A program made the position numbers and the translations under genes. A stretch of DNA of 64,000 nt from Iodidimonas nitroreducens (GTDB taxonomy: Bacteria; Pseudomonadota; Alphaproteobacteria; Sphingomonadales; Rhodothalassiaceae): contig BAYV01000006.1 of assembly GCA_000710935.1 (NCBI GenBank), positions 38,778-102,777 on the forward strand, in the 5' to 3' direction. A model generated the notes under the pieces. It worked only from the letters and a program-made list of their open reading frames with translations, was not told the origin of the DNA and did not search any database. Of this stretch, positions 32,178-42,900 are shown piece after piece (position 1 is the first letter of the stretch; every line of letters starts with the position of its first letter).

Positions 32178-33215
32178 ATGATAAAACACACGCGCAATAA
32201 GGCATTGGATGAGGCAACCCGCTGGTTTGCCCGCTTGCGCGATTCAGATATAAGCGAAATTGAGCAAAAAGCCTTTGCGCAATGGCGGGATGAAAATCTG
32301 GCGCACCGCCGTGCCTATGAGGAAATTCAAGCCCTGTGGGCCAGCATGGATGCTTTGGAAGCCATCCCCGAAAGCCAAAAAAATGATCGGGATGCTGAGC
32401 ACAAGGATGCGCGCCTTGAAGCCCCTGCACCCCAATTCGGCCCGCACCGGGCTTTTCGTTTCCGCCCGCTTGCCGCGGCCATGGTTTTGTTCCTCATCGG
32501 TTTTTCCGTTTTTGGCCTAAGCCAGACCGGGGTCATCCCCTGGCCCCAGGATTGGCGTGCAACGCATTATCAGACAGCGGCGGGCGAGCAGCGCACTTTG
32601 TTATTGGAAGATGGCACAACGATTTATCTCAATACCCGCAGCCGCATCGCCGTCGATTTCAACCAAAAAGATCGCCATGTGCGGCTAATCCAGGGCGAGG
32701 CGCTGTTTGATGTGCGCCCTGATGCGGGCCGGCCCTTTGTAGTGAATGCTGGCGCGGGCACCGTGCGGGTTCTGGGCACCCGCTTCAATATTCATCTGCG
32801 CGACGAGGCAACCGAAATTGCGGTGATGGATGGCCATGTGGCGGTCTCGTCGCAAAGCCGCCCATCAACCCCACCCACCCAATTACAAGGCGGCGAAGGG
32901 GCGCGCGTTTCGGGCGCCGATGTCAGCGCCAAAAGCCAGATCGATGTGGCCAGCATCACCGCATGGCGAGAGGGACGCCTGATCTATCGCGGCACCCCTT
33001 TGGCGCAGGTGGTGAAAGATCTCAATCGTTACATGGTGGATGCCGTACGGATTGGCGATGACACTTTGAACGACATGCGGGTAACGGCGGTGATCCGCAT
33101 CGAAGACCGCGAGGCCATCCTGAAGGCCCTTGATCTCGCCCTGCCCATCGATCTGATCACCCTGCCCAATGGCACCACGATGCTTTATGAACAAGCCAAG
33201 CCAAAAAAAACTTGA
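32178..33215 (+). CDS. FecR-like transmembrane anti-sigma/signal protein
   Basis: 345 residues. The cytoplasmic DUF4880 segment (EATRWFARLRDSDISEIEQK, AFAQWRDENLAHRRAYEEIQ) is followed by one membrane helix (AAMVLFLIGFSVFGL, ~98-115) and the periplasmic FecR domain (LEDGTTIYLNTRSRIAVDF, RLIQGEALFDV, FNIHLRDEATEIAVMDGHVA). The C-terminal region resembles the secretin/TonB short N-terminal fold that contacts the receptor. It passes the receptor signal to the sigma factor encoded 110 bases upstream. Confidence 0.93.
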   Translation: MIKHTRNKALDEATRWFARLRDSDISEIEQKAFAQWRDENLAHRRAYEEIQALWASMDALEAIPESQKNDRDAEHKDARLEAPAPQFGPHRAFRFRPLAAAMVLFLIGFSVFGLSQTGVIPWPQDWRATHYQTAAGEQRTLLLEDGTTIYLNTRSRIAVDFNQKDRHVRLIQGEALFDVRPDAGRPFVVNAGAGTVRVLGTRFNIHLRDEATEIAVMDGHVAVSSQSRPSTPPTQLQGGEGARVSGADVSAKSQIDVASITAWREGRLIYRGTPLAQVVKDLNRYMVDAVRIGDDTLNDMRVTAVIRIEDREAILKALDLALPIDLITLPNGTTMLYEQAKPKKT

Positions 33216-33292
33216 GGGGTTTTCTGCCTGAACCGTCTTTGGGATCACAAGCCGCATGAAAAAGCGGCGCAGGTTCCATTTGGGAGATCATC

Positions 33293-35992
33293 ATGGCCCA
33301 CGTTCTTCGGCAAACACCAAAGCTCCGCACCCTTCTCTTGTCCACCGCGATCACAAGCCTTTCGAGCCTGGGCAGCCTTTCCGCGCTGCCCCTGCTGGCA
33401 CCGGCCAGCGCGATGGCGGCTGAAGCCCATCATTTCAACATTCCGGCCCAGCCTCTTGATAGCGCCCTCATCGATTTCAGCCTGCAGGCAGGGGTATCGG
33501 TTCTGGTCTCTGATGATCTGATCCGCGATCAGCGCTCAAACGAAATCACCGGGCGTTTGGAACAGGATGTCGCCCTTAAAACCCTGCTCAAGGATTCGGG
33601 GCTCACATTCGAACGGGTGGATGAAACCACCATTTCGATCAAGGCCATCACCATCGGTGCCGCCGAGGATGATCATCGCCGGCTTTATGCCCAGGCCAAT
33701 GCAGGCAATGATGCCAATATGCTGCAACGCCCCGATGATCGATCGGCCCAGCCCCGCGTTTTGGAACAAATCTCCGTCACCGCCAGACGCCGGGCTGAAA
33801 GCCTGCTCGATGTGCCCATCGCGGTCAGCGCCTTTACCGGCGATGCTTTGGACCGCCTTGGCACCGTCGATATCACCGGCCTCAATCAGCTTGTGCCCAA
33901 TGTCACCATCGAAGTTTCGCGCGGCACCAATACCACCCTCACCCCGTTCATTCGCGGGGTGGGGCAGCAGGATCCGGTGGCGGGCTTCGAGCAGGGCGTG
34001 GGGCTTTATGTGGATGATGTCTATCTCAATCGCCCTCAGGGGGCCGTGCTCGATCTTTATGATATCGAACGGGTCGAGGTTTTGCGCGGGCCGCAAGGCA
34101 CACTTTATGGCCGCAACACGATTGGCGGGGCCATCAAATATGTCACCAAAAGGATCGCCGATGAGCCGGAATTCAGCGTGCGGGCATCGGGCGGCTCCTT
34201 TCGCCAGATCGATTTCGTGGGCACATTTTCCCTGCCCGTGACTGAAACCTTTCGGGTGGGCGGCACCGTGGCCAGCTTTCAGCGCGATGGCTTTGGCGAC
34301 AATCTCAATCTGGAAGGGCTTGAAAATGGAAGCAAGGATATTCTGGGCGGCCGTCTGAGCGCCGAATGGACCCCGACAAGCGACCTTTATATCCGGCTGG
34401 CCGCCGATTGGACCGATGATAATTCCGATCCCCGGCAAGGGGCGCGGCTGACCCCGGGGCTGATATCGGGCGCCCCCGTGCTCGATGATGTGTTCGATAC
34501 CCGCGCCGGGCTGAATGATCCTGAAGCCAATGTGGTTAATCGCGGTGTATCCGGGCTGATCGAATATACCATCAATGATCGCCTGATGCTGAAAAGCATC
34601 ACCGCCTATCGGGATAATAAATCCAGCCTGCCTGAAGATTTCGACAGCCTGCCCGCCGCAGATGTCGATGTGGCGCTGATCACCCGCGACGACCAGTTCA
34701 GCGAGGAATTGCAACTGCTTTATAATAGCGAGCGATTGAATGGCGTTCTCGGCTTTTTCTATATGGATGCGACCGCATTCAATGCCTTCGATGTGATTTT
34801 GGGCACCACCGGCGCTCTGCTTGGCCTGCCCGGGCTCAATGCCTTTACCTTGGGCGATGTGGATACCGAAACCTGGTCGATCTTTGGCGATTTCACTTAT
34901 GATATCACCACAAACTTGGCGCTCTCTGTGGGTGGGCGCTTTACCAGCGATGAACGCACCGCACGGATCAACCGATCCACTTTTCTGGGCGGACTTTCCC
35001 CCCTGCTGGGCGGACCTGAGCGCAACCCCATTGCTACGGCAACCAATTTCAACGGCAGTGAAACCTTCCATGATTTCACCCCCCGGGCCAGCCTGAATTG
35101 GAAACCAACCAACGACCACATGCTGTATTTCAGCTTTTCCCAAGGCTTTAAGGGCGGTGGTTTCGATCCCCGGGGTTCAGGGGCGGCAGCACCCGATCTG
35201 GATGGCGATGGAATTGCCGGGGCTGCTGATCCCGAAGACGTCAAAGAATTCCTGATGTTCAGCCCGGAAGAGATCACCACTTATGAAATCGGCCATAAAG
35301 GCACCATGCTGAATGGACGCCTGAGCAGCTCCATCGCCGCCTTCTGGAGCACCTATGACGATATCCAGATCCCCGGCTCGGTGGGGGTTGATGCCGATAA
35401 TGATGGGGTTGCCGAAAGCTTTGTGGGCATCACATCCAATGCCGGTGAAGCCCGCATCCGGGGGATCGAGCTTGAATTTGATGCCATTCTGGCCGAAAAT
35501 CTGATGGCCAGCGGTGATCATCTGAATGCCACGGCGGCGGTTGGCTATATTGATGCCGAATTTCAGGAATTCATCAATGCTTTCGGCCAGGATATTGCCG
35601 ATCAGGCCACATTCCAAAATACCCCGGAATGGACCGCCAATGTGCGCCTTGATTACAGCCGACCGCTCAAGCTTTTCGGCGCATCGGGCAGCTTGTCGTT
35701 CCTGCCTGTTGCCTCTTATCGCTCCACCACCAATCAATTCGAGGTTTCAAGCAACCAACTTGATCAGGAAGGCTATGTGCTGTTTGATATGAGCATTGTC
35801 TGGACATCGGATGATGATCGCTGGCAAGTGGGCGTGCATGGCAAGAACCTGACCGACAAGGAATATATTGTTTCGGGCTTTGATTTCGTCAACGATGAAA
35901 CCCTGGCGCCGGAATTGGGATTGGAAGGCACCCTCACCGCCTTTTTCGGCAATCCCCGGACCTTCACGGGTACAGTCCGCATGAAATTTTAA
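33293..35992 (+). CDS. TonB-dependent transducer/receptor with STN signalling domain
   Basis: 899 residues. A signal peptide ends near AMAAEA (~44). The STN domain follows (FNIPAQPLDSALIDFSLQAG to TTISIKAI, ~48-122), then a linker, the plug starting EQISVTARRRAESLLDVPIA (~160), the plug motif VLRGPQGTLYGRNTIGGAIK, and a beta-barrel ending FTGTVRMKF. The STN domain marks a receptor that signals through FecR to the sigma factor. GGGAGA precedes the ATG. The ligand is unknown; iron is the common case, but many FecIR-type receptors of this size respond to sugars or aromatics. Confidence 0.92.
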   Translation: MAHVLRQTPKLRTLLLSTAITSLSSLGSLSALPLLAPASAMAAEAHHFNIPAQPLDSALIDFSLQAGVSVLVSDDLIRDQRSNEITGRLEQDVALKTLLKDSGLTFERVDETTISIKAITIGAAEDDHRRLYAQANAGNDANMLQRPDDRSAQPRVLEQISVTARRRAESLLDVPIAVSAFTGDALDRLGTVDITGLNQLVPNVTIEVSRGTNTTLTPFIRGVGQQDPVAGFEQGVGLYVDDVYLNRPQGAVLDLYDIERVEVLRGPQGTLYGRNTIGGAIKYVTKRIADEPEFSVRASGGSFRQIDFVGTFSLPVTETFRVGGTVASFQRDGFGDNLNLEGLENGSKDILGGRLSAEWTPTSDLYIRLAADWTDDNSDPRQGARLTPGLISGAPVLDDVFDTRAGLNDPEANVVNRGVSGLIEYTINDRLMLKSITAYRDNKSSLPEDFDSLPAADVDVALITRDDQFSEELQLLYNSERLNGVLGFFYMDATAFNAFDVILGTTGALLGLPGLNAFTLGDVDTETWSIFGDFTYDITTNLALSVGGRFTSDERTARINRSTFLGGLSPLLGGPERNPIATATNFNGSETFHDFTPRASLNWKPTNDHMLYFSFSQGFKGGGFDPRGSGAAAPDLDGDGIAGAADPEDVKEFLMFSPEEITTYEIGHKGTMLNGRLSSSIAAFWSTYDDIQIPGSVGVDADNDGVAESFVGITSNAGEARIRGIELEFDAILAENLMASGDHLNATAAVGYIDAEFQEFINAFGQDIADQATFQNTPEWTANVRLDYSRPLKLFGASGSLSFLPVASYRSTTNQFEVSSNQLDQEGYVLFDMSIVWTSDDDRWQVGVHGKNLTDKEYIVSGFDFVNDETLAPELGLEGTLTAFFGNPRTFTGTVRMKF

Positions 35993-36016
35993 CCAAAAAA
36001 ACAAGGGGATGAGACC

Positions 36017-36880
36017 ATGTGGCCGCTTCGCCAGTTCAAAAATGCTCAAGGCTTAAGGATCGCCTATCGCGATCAGCCCGAAAACATCGGCAAACCGGCG
36101 ATTTTATGCCTGCATGGTCTCACCCGCAATTCTTTGGATTTCAGCGATCTGGCCGATCATCTGGGTGCAGATTTCCGGGTTCTGGCCATGGATGTGCGGG
36201 GCCGTGGGCGATCCGACCGCGATCCCGATCCGCAAAATTATCACCCCGGCAGCTATGTCGAAGATACCCTGATGCTGCTTGATGATGCGGGCCTTGATGA
36301 GGTGATCCTGATCGGCACCTCGATGGGGGGGCTGATGAGCATGATCATGGGGGCGCAGATCAAAGATCGCATCAAGGCCATCATCATCAATGATATCGGC
36401 CCGGAAATCGACCCCAAGGGGCTCGACCGCATTCGCGGCTATGTGGGGGCCAGTGCCCCTGCCGGAAGCTGGGCCAAAAACTGGGATGAAGCCCGGGCAA
36501 AGATGCAGGCGATCAATGGCGATGCCCTGCCCGGCCTTGATGAGGCGGCCTGGGATCGCTTCACCCGCAATCTGTGTGTTGAAACGGATACTGGGATCAT
36601 CCCCGATTATGACCCTGCGATTGCCAATGCCATGCAAAGCGGCGAGGCCGTGCCGCCCGATTTATGGCCCTTATGGCAGGGGCTGGATGGCATTCCCATT
36701 CTGATCCTTCGCGGCAGCCATTCCGATATTCTGGCGCCCGAGGTGATGGAAAACATGTGCCGCAGCCAGCAAAATTGCCGGGGCGTCACCATCCCGGATC
36801 GCGGCCATGCCCCCCTGCTCGATGAACCCGCAGCTTTGGCTGCCATCGATGAATTCCTCGCAGCCTTTCGCGCGGGCTAG
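36017..36880 (+). CDS. Alpha/beta-fold hydrolase
   Basis: 287 residues. LCLHGLTRNSLDF carries the oxyanion hole (HG); the nucleophile serine is in LIGTSMGGLMSM (~residue 100), the acid probably in LRGSHSDILAPE, and the catalytic histidine in DRGHAPLLDEP (~267). It begins 24 bases after the TonB receptor with AAGGGG upstream, so it is probably co-transcribed with the FecIRA-type genes and may act on the imported compound. The substrate (ester, lactone or C-C bond) cannot be told from sequence. Confidence 0.88.
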   Translation: MWPLRQFKNAQGLRIAYRDQPENIGKPAILCLHGLTRNSLDFSDLADHLGADFRVLAMDVRGRGRSDRDPDPQNYHPGSYVEDTLMLLDDAGLDEVILIGTSMGGLMSMIMGAQIKDRIKAIIINDIGPEIDPKGLDRIRGYVGASAPAGSWAKNWDEARAKMQAINGDALPGLDEAAWDRFTRNLCVETDTGIIPDYDPAIANAMQSGEAVPPDLWPLWQGLDGIPILILRGSHSDILAPEVMENMCRSQQNCRGVTIPDRGHAPLLDEPAALAAIDEFLAAFRAG

Positions 36881-36982
36881 AGCGATTTCGAGCGGAGTGG
36901 AATCACGACGCGGCCAGGAAATCGCGGTCAACCAAATATTTAGAGCATTTGATCCGATCCCCTTTAATCGGAAAATGCTCTA
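36879..36982. repeat. Alphaproteobacterial mosaic intergenic repeat (RIME-like)
   Basis: The segment begins AGAGCGATTTCGAGCGGAGT, continues through a TGGAATCACG block and a GAAATCGCGGTCAA block, and ends in an inverted repeat: TAGAGCATTTGATCCGAT (36941-36958) against ATCGGAAAATGCTCTA (36967-36982). The order of modules strongly resembles intergenic elements common in Rhizobiales genomes. It lies between the hydrolase and the convergent thiolase-like gene. Confidence 0.75.
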
Positions 36983-37000
36983 AGGCTACCCCAAAAACCA

Positions 37001-38560
37001 TCAGATCAAATGGGCCAGCCCACGGCCTTTTTCATCCATGCGCACATCAATCTCCAAGCCAATGGCATCCTCCCCCATCAGGGCATCAAGGGCCGCCTGA
37101 TCGTCCCCGGCCATATTGGCCAGAAAGCGCCCGCCCGATGGCAGGCGGCCAAATAAAACCCCCTGTTCGGGCCCTTTGCGGGAAAAGCGGACGGTGGCCG
37201 CCTCGATCCGGCCCCGGCCTTGGGGTTCGATGATCAGGGGGGGTGCCGCAATGGCATCAATTTCGGCCTGAAGATCGGGGCGATCGCGCTTTTGCCATGG
37301 GGTTTGGGGGGGTGCTGCGCTATAAACCCCCATACTGTGTTTGGTCAGATACCAGCCATTGGCAGTGACCAGCCCAAAGCCCCGATCCCGGCCCCGCAGG
37401 CGGGCCACCATTTCGGCAATGGCAAACAACGAATAGGCATTGCCCGCCCCGCCAAAATAGGGCAACCCGCCGGTGATGCTTAAGCCACGGGGATCATCAT
37501 GGGCCAGCCCCAAGGCATCGGCGGCGATTTCAACCGCCACCGGAAAGCAACTGTAAAGATCGATGAAATCGAGATCATCCACCCCAATCCCGGCCTGATC
37601 CATGGCGGCGTGGGCCGCCCGGGGGATCGCCTCAGAGCGATGAAATGAGGGGCGTTCGCTCATCAACCAGGCATCATCAAGATCGGCAGCCCCGGCAAGA
37701 AACACCCATTGATCGGGGGGCACACCACAGGCCCGGGCTTCATGAACCGAGGTGAGCACAAGGGCGGCAGCCTGATCAACAAAGAGATTGGCATTCATGA
37801 ATTTGGTATAGGGCCAGGCGATCATGCGATTATCGTCGCTCGCCTCCATGATGGTTTCGGGGCGATGATGGATCGGGGTGGCGGCATGGGGATTGGCTGC
37901 CGCCACCGCGCTCATCCGTGAAAAAAGATCGGCAATATGGGCACGATGGCGCGACATGGGCCGCTGATAATGATGGGCCAACGCCGTTTCAAACAGGGGA
38001 TAGCAATCGGATGGATTGCCCAGACCATGGCGCAGTTCATGGGCCGATATGCCGGGGCGGGGATCGCCGGGGGTGATCAGCGGGCCATCATGATCTTCCG
38101 ACCAATCAAGGCGCTGCCCCGCCTTTGTGGCAAGGCTGGCAGTGCGGATCGCCTCGCCCCCCACCAAAAGCGCCATGCGCGACCGTCCGGCGCGGATGTC
38201 TTCGGCCAAGAGGCTCAGCATCATCTGCGGGCTGTTGCCCCCCAGATGGGGATAAAAACAGCGGGCGGGGCTCGCTCCGATCCGCCGGGCAATGGCCAGC
38301 GGATAATGCGAACAGCCCCCATGGGGCGAGGCAAATTGCGGCGCGGAATCGGCAAAGCTGCGGATCACGGCAAGGCTATCGATCTTCTGCGTGATCTTCA
38401 GCTTACGCTGAGTATCCCCCGCCCCGCCGCCTGCATCGATCAGAGCTTTTTGGGCCGCATGGGCCAGCAGATCCTGCGGCGAAAGCAAAGCATCGGGGGC
38501 AGCATCACGCACAGTGTGCTGGGCACAGCTGATCAGGATCGGTGTTGATGGATCAAGCAT
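37001..38560 (-). CDS. Thiolase-like protein (TLP1 type), catalytic motifs not recognisable
   Basis: 519 residues. The N-terminal thiolase fold is suggested by ILISCAQHTVRDA, LVGGEAIRTASLATKAG and FIDLYSCFPVAVEIAADALG; the last ~100 residues look like the extra C-terminal domain of type 1 thiolase-like proteins. At the place of the nucleophilic cysteine the sequence has GGNSPQMML. The GHPxG histidine region reads GGLPYFGGAGN, and the last catalytic cysteine region reads TANGWYLTKHSMG. Ordinary acetyl-CoA acetyltransferase activity is therefore doubtful. It is monocistronic and divergent from the RND adaptor. Such proteins are often labelled acetyl-CoA acetyltransferase. Confidence 0.78.
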   Translation of the reverse strand: MLDPSTPILISCAQHTVRDAAPDALLSPQDLLAHAAQKALIDAGGGAGDTQRKLKITQKIDSLAVIRSFADSAPQFASPHGGCSHYPLAIARRIGASPARCFYPHLGGNSPQMMLSLLAEDIRAGRSRMALLVGGEAIRTASLATKAGQRLDWSEDHDGPLITPGDPRPGISAHELRHGLGNPSDCYPLFETALAHHYQRPMSRHRAHIADLFSRMSAVAAANPHAATPIHHRPETIMEASDDNRMIAWPYTKFMNANLFVDQAAALVLTSVHEARACGVPPDQWVFLAGAADLDDAWLMSERPSFHRSEAIPRAAHAAMDQAGIGVDDLDFIDLYSCFPVAVEIAADALGLAHDDPRGLSITGGLPYFGGAGNAYSLFAIAEMVARLRGRDRGFGLVTANGWYLTKHSMGVYSAAPPQTPWQKRDRPDLQAEIDAIAAPPLIIEPQGRGRIEAATVRFSRKGPEQGVLFGRLPSGGRFLANMAGDDQAALDALMGEDAIGLEIDVRMDEKGRGLAHLI

Positions 38561-38839
38561 GGTTTCTCCCCTTTAAGGCGCATCAGGCTTTATCATCGCG
38601 GCAATCACGTCTCGTTGAAAGCCCTCTCAGGCACAGCCTGCCGCTTGGCACAGGGGGGAAAACAATGTTAAATAGTCTCATCTGAAAAATAATCATCACC
38701 TGCACCGCAGGATCGGCGGCTGGATCGCGTATCAGGTCTCAATGCCGGTCCAAATGATTGCCATAAATTATTTTTGGTCGTTTTCATCGTCGGCTGCGTA
38801 AGTGTTTTCGTAAACTGATCAACTGCATTGGGCTGACTT

Positions 38840-39922
38840 ATGACACGTTTCGCTTCCGTGTTTCTGACACTGATCTCGCTTGCCATTCTGGGGGGTGGGG
38901 CTTTTTTGATGTTTTATGAACAAACCCCTGCTGATGGGCGGGGCTTTGGGGATCGCGCCGTGGCGGTGGGGGTGGCAACGGTTTCCACCCATCCCTTTGC
39001 TGATCGTATCGAGGCGATTGGCACCACACAGGCCAATGAATCCGTGGTGATCAATGCCCGGGTGGCCGATACCGTGGAAAGCGTCAACTTCAATGATGGG
39101 GATATCGTCGAGGAAGGCGATATTCTGGTCACCCTCAATCGCTCTGAACAGGAAGCGCTGTTGGCGGTGTCGCAATCCACCTTGAATGAAGCCCGCCAGC
39201 AATTGGATCGCACGCGCGATCTGGTGGAACGCGGCAATGCTTCGCGGGCGGTTCTTGATGAACGGGTGAGGATCGTGGAAACTGCGAAAGCCCAGGTGGA
39301 TGCTGCTCAATCCCGTATTGCTGATCGGATCGTGCGCGCCCCCTTTGATGGCATTTTGGGGCTCCGCCAGGTCAGCCCCGGCACCTATCTCACATCGGGC
39401 ACCCCCATCACCACATTGGATGATGTGACCCCGATCAAGCTGGATTTCGCTGTTCCCGAACGCTTTTTGGCCAGCTTGAAAGCCGGCCAGACCGTGGTGG
39501 CCCGGGCCGCCGCATTCCCCGATGAAGATTTCGCCGGCAAGGTGATCACCGTTAATTCCCGCGTGGATCCGGTCACCCGCGCAGTTACCGTTCGGGCGGA
39601 GATCCCCAATGAAGACAAACGCCTGCGCCCCGGCATGATGATGACCATCGATGTCATCAGCCGCGAGCGCGAAACTCTGGCCGTGCCCGAAGGGGCGGTG
39701 GTGCCCTTTGGGCAGGATCAGTTTGTTTATGTGATCAATAATGAAAATATCGCCGAACGCCGAGAGATCAAAATTGGCCTGCGGCGGCCCGGTGTGGTCG
39801 AAGTTTTGTCCGGGGTCAAAGCCGGCGAGAAGGTGGTGGTTTCGGGCACCATGCGGCTGCGGCCGGGGATGCCCGTGAAAATCAACGAAACCGCCTCGCC
39901 CGCAAGTCGCCCACAGGCCTGA
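38840..39922 (+). CDS. RND efflux periplasmic adaptor (membrane fusion protein)
   Basis: 360 residues. An N-terminal hydrophobic segment (FLTLISLAILGGGAFLMF) serves as signal/anchor without a clear lipobox. The lipoyl halves (TVESVNFNDGDIVEEGDILV and ADRIVRAPFDGILGLRQVSP) flank a coiled-coil hairpin (~100-150). The beta-barrel (RFLASLKAGQTVVARAAAFP) and membrane-proximal domain follow. It starts the transcript of the RND pump 12 bases downstream. With it and an outer-membrane channel encoded elsewhere, it would form a tripartite exporter. Confidence 0.93.
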   Translation: MTRFASVFLTLISLAILGGGAFLMFYEQTPADGRGFGDRAVAVGVATVSTHPFADRIEAIGTTQANESVVINARVADTVESVNFNDGDIVEEGDILVTLNRSEQEALLAVSQSTLNEARQQLDRTRDLVERGNASRAVLDERVRIVETAKAQVDAAQSRIADRIVRAPFDGILGLRQVSPGTYLTSGTPITTLDDVTPIKLDFAVPERFLASLKAGQTVVARAAAFPDEDFAGKVITVNSRVDPVTRAVTVRAEIPNEDKRLRPGMMMTIDVISRERETLAVPEGAVVPFGQDQFVYVINNENIAERREIKIGLRRPGVVEVLSGVKAGEKVVVSGTMRLRPGMPVKINETASPASRPQA

Positions 39923-39934
39923 GGAATATCAACC

Positions 39935-42900
39935 ATGCTGCTCTCTGACATGTCCGTCAAACGGCCCGTTTTTGCTGCTGTCATCAGCCTTTTGCTGGTG
40001 GCGTTCGGGATCATCAGCTTCACCCTTTTGCCGGTGAGAGAATTGCCCGACATCGATCCGCCCATTGTCAGCATTGATACCGATTATATCGGGGCCTCGG
40101 CGGCGGTTGTGGAAACCCGGATCACCCAGATCATCGAGGATCGGATTGCCGGGATCGAGGGCATCAAATCCATCAGTTCCTCGAGCCGCGACGGAAGTTC
40201 GCGCATCACCATCGAATTCACCCTCGATCGTGATATCGATGCGGCCGCCAATGATGTACGGGATCGGGTCAGCCGGGTTGTGGATAATCTGCCTGATGAA
40301 GCTGATCCCCCTGAAATCTCGAAGGTGGATAGCGATACCGATGCCATCATGTGGTATTCGCTGTCCAGCCCGGTGATGGATGTGATGCAGCTCACCGATT
40401 ATGCCGAACGTAATATCGTTGATCGGCTTTCGGTGGCAACCGGTGTGGCCAATGTCCGGGTGGGCGGCGATCAAAGCCCATCCATGCGGATCTATCTAGA
40501 TCCCGCTGCCATGGCGGCGCGCAATCTCACGACCGTTGATGTTGAACAGGCGCTTTTGACAGAAAATGTGGAATTGCCTGCCGGGCGCATCGAATCCACA
40601 GATCGGAATCTCACTGTGCGGGTGGAGCGGGGCTATCAAACCGCCGCCGATTTCGCCAATCTCGTTTTGGGTGTGGGCGATGATGGCCATCTCATCCGTT
40701 TGGGTGAAATCGCCCGGGTGGAACGCGCCCCCGAAGATGAACAGCGCTTTTATCGTGGCAATGGCCTGCCCCGCGTGGGGCTGGGCATAATTCGCCAATC
40801 CACCGCCAATACGCTGGAAGTGGCCAATGCCGTGCGTGCCGAGGCCCAGCGCATCAGCGAGACCCTGCCCGAAGGCATGAGTCTGGATGAAAGCTTTGAT
40901 GGATCGATCTTCATCGCCGAAGCCATCAACGAAGTCTACATGACCCTGGGCATCGCCATGGTTCTGGTGGTTTTGGTGCTCTATGCCTTTTTGGGATCCA
41001 TGCGCACGGTTCTGGTGCCTGCGGTCACCGTGCCTGTGTGCATCGTATCGGCCTTCACGGTGATGAGCATTTTAGGGGTCAGCCTTAATCTGCTTACGCT
41101 TTTGGCGCTGGTTCTGGCCATTGGCCTTGTGGTTGATGATGCCATTGTGGTTTTGGAAAATATCTATCGCCGCATCGAAGAAGGCGAACCGCGCCTGCTT
41201 GCCGCCTATAATGGAGCCCGCCAGGTGGGCTTTGCGGTGATTGCCACCACATTGGTGCTGATCGGTGTGTTTGTGCCGATTGCCTTTCTCGAAGGCAATG
41301 TGGGGCGACTGTTTTCTGAATTGGGCATCACCCTGGCCACCACAGTTGCCTTCTCAAGCCTTGTGGCCCTTACCCTGACCCCCATGATGTGCTCGCGGCT
41401 TTTACGCCGCGCCGGCTCGAAAAACTGGGCCACAGCCAGGATTGACGATGGCTTTCAAAAAGGCCGCAGCGCTTATGCCCGCGCTCTGGATTATTGTTTT
41501 GCCCATAAATTTATCATCTTGTTGTTGTTTCTCTCGGTCAGCGCCTCGATCTTTGGCCTGATGCGGGCGATACCCACCGAATTGGCCCCGCGCGAAGACC
41601 GGGGCGCATTTTTCATCATTGCCCGCGGACCGGAAGGCGCCGGCTTTGAATATATGCGCGAACAGATGAAAGAGGTTGAAGACCGGGCGATGTATCTGGT
41701 CAATGAAACCAAGGAAGCCCGGGTCATCATCGTGCGTGCCGATGGCGATAATACCGGCTTTTCCATCGTCGTGCTCGAACCCTGGTCCAATCGCAATCGC
41801 TCGGCTGATGAAATCATCGAAGAATTGCGCGGCAAGCTTGCCAGCATGACCGGGGTGAGCGTGTTCATCAATATGCGTCAGGGCATTTCCGCCACCGGCG
41901 GACGTGATCCGGTCAATTTCGTTGTTGGCGGCAATACCTATGAGGATCTGGCGCAATACCGCAACATTCTTGAAGAAGAAGCTGCCAAGCTGCCCCTGAT
42001 CGGGGTGGATACGGATTATCGCGAAACCCAGCCGCAATTACGGGTCTCGATCGATCGCAATCGCGCCGCCGATCTGGGGGTTTCCGTCGCCACCGTGGGT
42101 CGCACTCTTGAAACCATGCTGGGCGGACGCCGGATCACCACCTTCATCGAACGCGGTGAGGAATATGATGTGATCTTGCGGGCCGATGATGCCGACCGCA
42201 GGCAGCCCTCGGATCTGACCAATATCTATGTGCGGTCGGATACGTCCGGCGAATTGATCCCCCTTTCTTCGGTGATCAAGATCGAAGAACAGGCGGCCAG
42301 CGCCACCCTCAATCGCTATAATCGTGTGCGGGCGCTGACCCTGACCGCGCAATTGGCAGATGGTTATTCTCTTGATCAGGCCTTGAGCGATCTTGAAAAT
42401 ATTGTGCGGACCAATATGCCCGATGTTTCCTCCATCGATTATAAGGGCGAAAGTCGCGAATTGAAGGAAGCGGGCAGCGCTGTTTTCTTCACATTTGCCA
42501 TGGCCTTTCTGGTGGTTTTCCTGATCCTCGCTGCCCAGTTCGAAAGCTTTATCCATCCCTTTGTGATCATGCTTACCGTGCCTTTGGCTGCGGCAGGGGG
42601 GCTTTTGGGGCTGTATCTGGCAGGGTCTTCCCTCAATATTTATAGCCAGATCGGGCTTGTGATGCTGATCGGCCTGGCCGCCAAAAATGGTATTCTGATC
42701 GTTGAATTTGCCAATCAGCTTCGGGATGAAGGCAAAGAGGTGCGCGAAGCGATCATTGAAGCCTCGATGATCCGCTTGCGGCCCATTCTGATGACCAGCA
42801 TTTCCACGGTGATGGGCGCTGTGCCCCTGATCATTGCCACCGGCCCGGGATCGGCGAGCCGCCTGACTATTGGCGTCGTGATCTTTTCCGGGGTGGCTTT

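Noticed and set aside
33536..35143. A 535-codon open frame on the minus strand
   Set aside because: It lies wholly inside the STN receptor gene, antisense to it. Its length follows from the codon bias of the sense gene, and its product has no recognisable domain.
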